Shown here in pieces: positions 14,862 through 15,153 of a stretch of 15,153 nucleotides of DNA (position 1 is its first letter; every line of letters begins with the position of its first letter). The position numbers and the translations under genes were made by a program. Location of the stretch: positions 1-15,153 of the forward strand of contig DIZC01000047.1 in assembly GCA_002429315.1 (NCBI GenBank), given 5' to 3'. Source of the DNA: Alphaproteobacteria bacterium UBA6038 (GTDB lineage: Bacteria; Pseudomonadota; Alphaproteobacteria; Micropepsales; Micropepsaceae). The notes below the pieces were generated by a model, which was not told the DNA's origin, ran no database searches, and saw only the letters and a list, made by a program, of their open reading frames with translations.

Positions 14862-15153
14862 CCATTGCCTCCCTTGAACGGCCGATGTTCGCGCCGGGGA
14901 AGGTGGCAAGGCAAGGGGTCGGCGTGAGGCCGCAGGGGTGGGCGGCAAACGCCGCGCGGATGCGCCGTGCGGCAAACTCCGCCTTGGCCCAGGCGATATG
15001 GAAGGACACGCGGCGGGCGAGCGCCCGCACCTCGGCGCGGAACGCCGCCATTTCCGCGGTGCGGCCGCCGTGCTTCAGCGCATTGCGATTGCCTTTCGGC
15101 GCACCGCGCCGGCGGGGTGCTGGCGCAACAGAATTGTCCGAATTGTTCGGCGA
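14862..15153 (-). CDS. Partial small protein with GAPKGNRNALKHG motif, 5' end beyond the window
   Basis: An open frame enters from the right edge with SPNNSDNSVAPAPRRR, followed by the motif GAPKGNRNALKHGGRTAE and a basic helical stretch, MAAFRAEVRALARR. I recall GNRNALKHG proteins as short, uncharacterised proteins common in Rhizobiales; similar glycine/asparagine motifs occur in phage terminase small subunits. Its true start lies outside the window. The frame has no stop codon until 14038, deep inside the EF-G gene in another frame, where the translation looks like shadow. The real 3' end is therefore unknown, and the gene may be a 5' remnant. The first codons coincide with the repeated A/T-rich box also present at the left edge. 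Confidence 0.4.
15123..15153 (-). repeat. Inverted copy of the left-edge repeat box
   Basis: Read on the minus strand, this segment contains ATTCGGACAATT followed by CTGTTGCGC. It matches 19 of 21 bases of positions 1-21 on the plus strand and also resembles the boxes ending at 153 and 283. The window is thus bounded at both ends by copies of one repeat family in opposite orientation. Confidence 0.65.

Noticed and set aside
12840..14927. A 695-codon plus-strand open frame opposite the EF-G-like gene
   Set aside because: It is a shadow of the well-supported GTPase on the other strand, with no recognisable motif.
14038..15051. A 337-residue minus-strand protein starting at ATG 15051
   Set aside because: Only the first part (to about 14862) looks like protein. 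The rest is an out-of-frame reading of the EF-G gene, and the coding sequence extends upstream of this ATG beyond the window.

Overview
The window looks like GC-rich (roughly two thirds G+C by eye) chromosomal DNA from an alphaproteobacterium. The clues are a perfect match to the alphaproteobacterial general-stress (EcfG) promoter, GGAAC-N16-CGTT; a trxB-lysR pair next to an Lrp/AsnC regulator; an ELM1/DUF1022-family gene; and a second, divergent EF-G-like GTPase. The order cannot be fixed from the sequence alone. There are eleven confidently recognised protein genes, one small lipoprotein, and one partial gene at the right edge. No rRNA, tRNA, CRISPR array, transposase or phage gene was seen.

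Layout. Positions 1-284 hold a degenerate tandem array. Each unit has a G-run/C-run hairpin or its remnant, a T-run, and an A/T-rich box ending near CCGTTGCGC; nothing there looks like a real gene. Positions 437-4117 are a tight minus-strand operon: a periplasmic cupredoxin-like protein, then a membrane histidine kinase with a periplasmic sensor region, then an outer-membrane porin-like protein. Positions 4259-7369 are two plus-strand secondary transporters: an APC amino-acid permease and an MFS symporter of the metabolite:H+ type with a roughly 120-residue periplasmic insertion. A small lipoprotein behind the EcfG-type promoter follows (7421-7719), ending before a hairpin.

Positions 7826-8302 are an Lrp/AsnC regulator on the minus strand. 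It diverges from a plus-strand run at 8435-12213: Kdo 3-hydroxylase, ELM1-family protein (ATGA overlap), thioredoxin reductase and a LysR regulator. The divergent promoter region has a sigma-70-like promoter overlapped by an inverted repeat, a candidate operator. Positions 12217-14861 are minus strand: an HdeD-family membrane protein and a divergent EF-G-like GTPase. The right edge (about 14862-15153) carries the 5'-truncated coding region of a small protein with a GNRNALKHG motif. It is fused in frame to a copy of the same box found at the left edge, but in inverted orientation.

How it may work together. The cupredoxin/kinase/porin operon reads as a self-contained envelope sensing unit, possibly for copper or redox state, with no response regulator nearby. 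The kdoO-ELM1-trxB-lysR run joins a lipopolysaccharide inner-core modification to redox homeostasis under two regulators. Both ends of the window fall in the same repeat family, which suggests that a repeat limited the underlying assembly. The least explained features are the repeat family with its attached small protein, the orphan kinase system, the insertion in the MFS transporter, and the coupling of an ELM1 protein to a Kdo hydroxylase.
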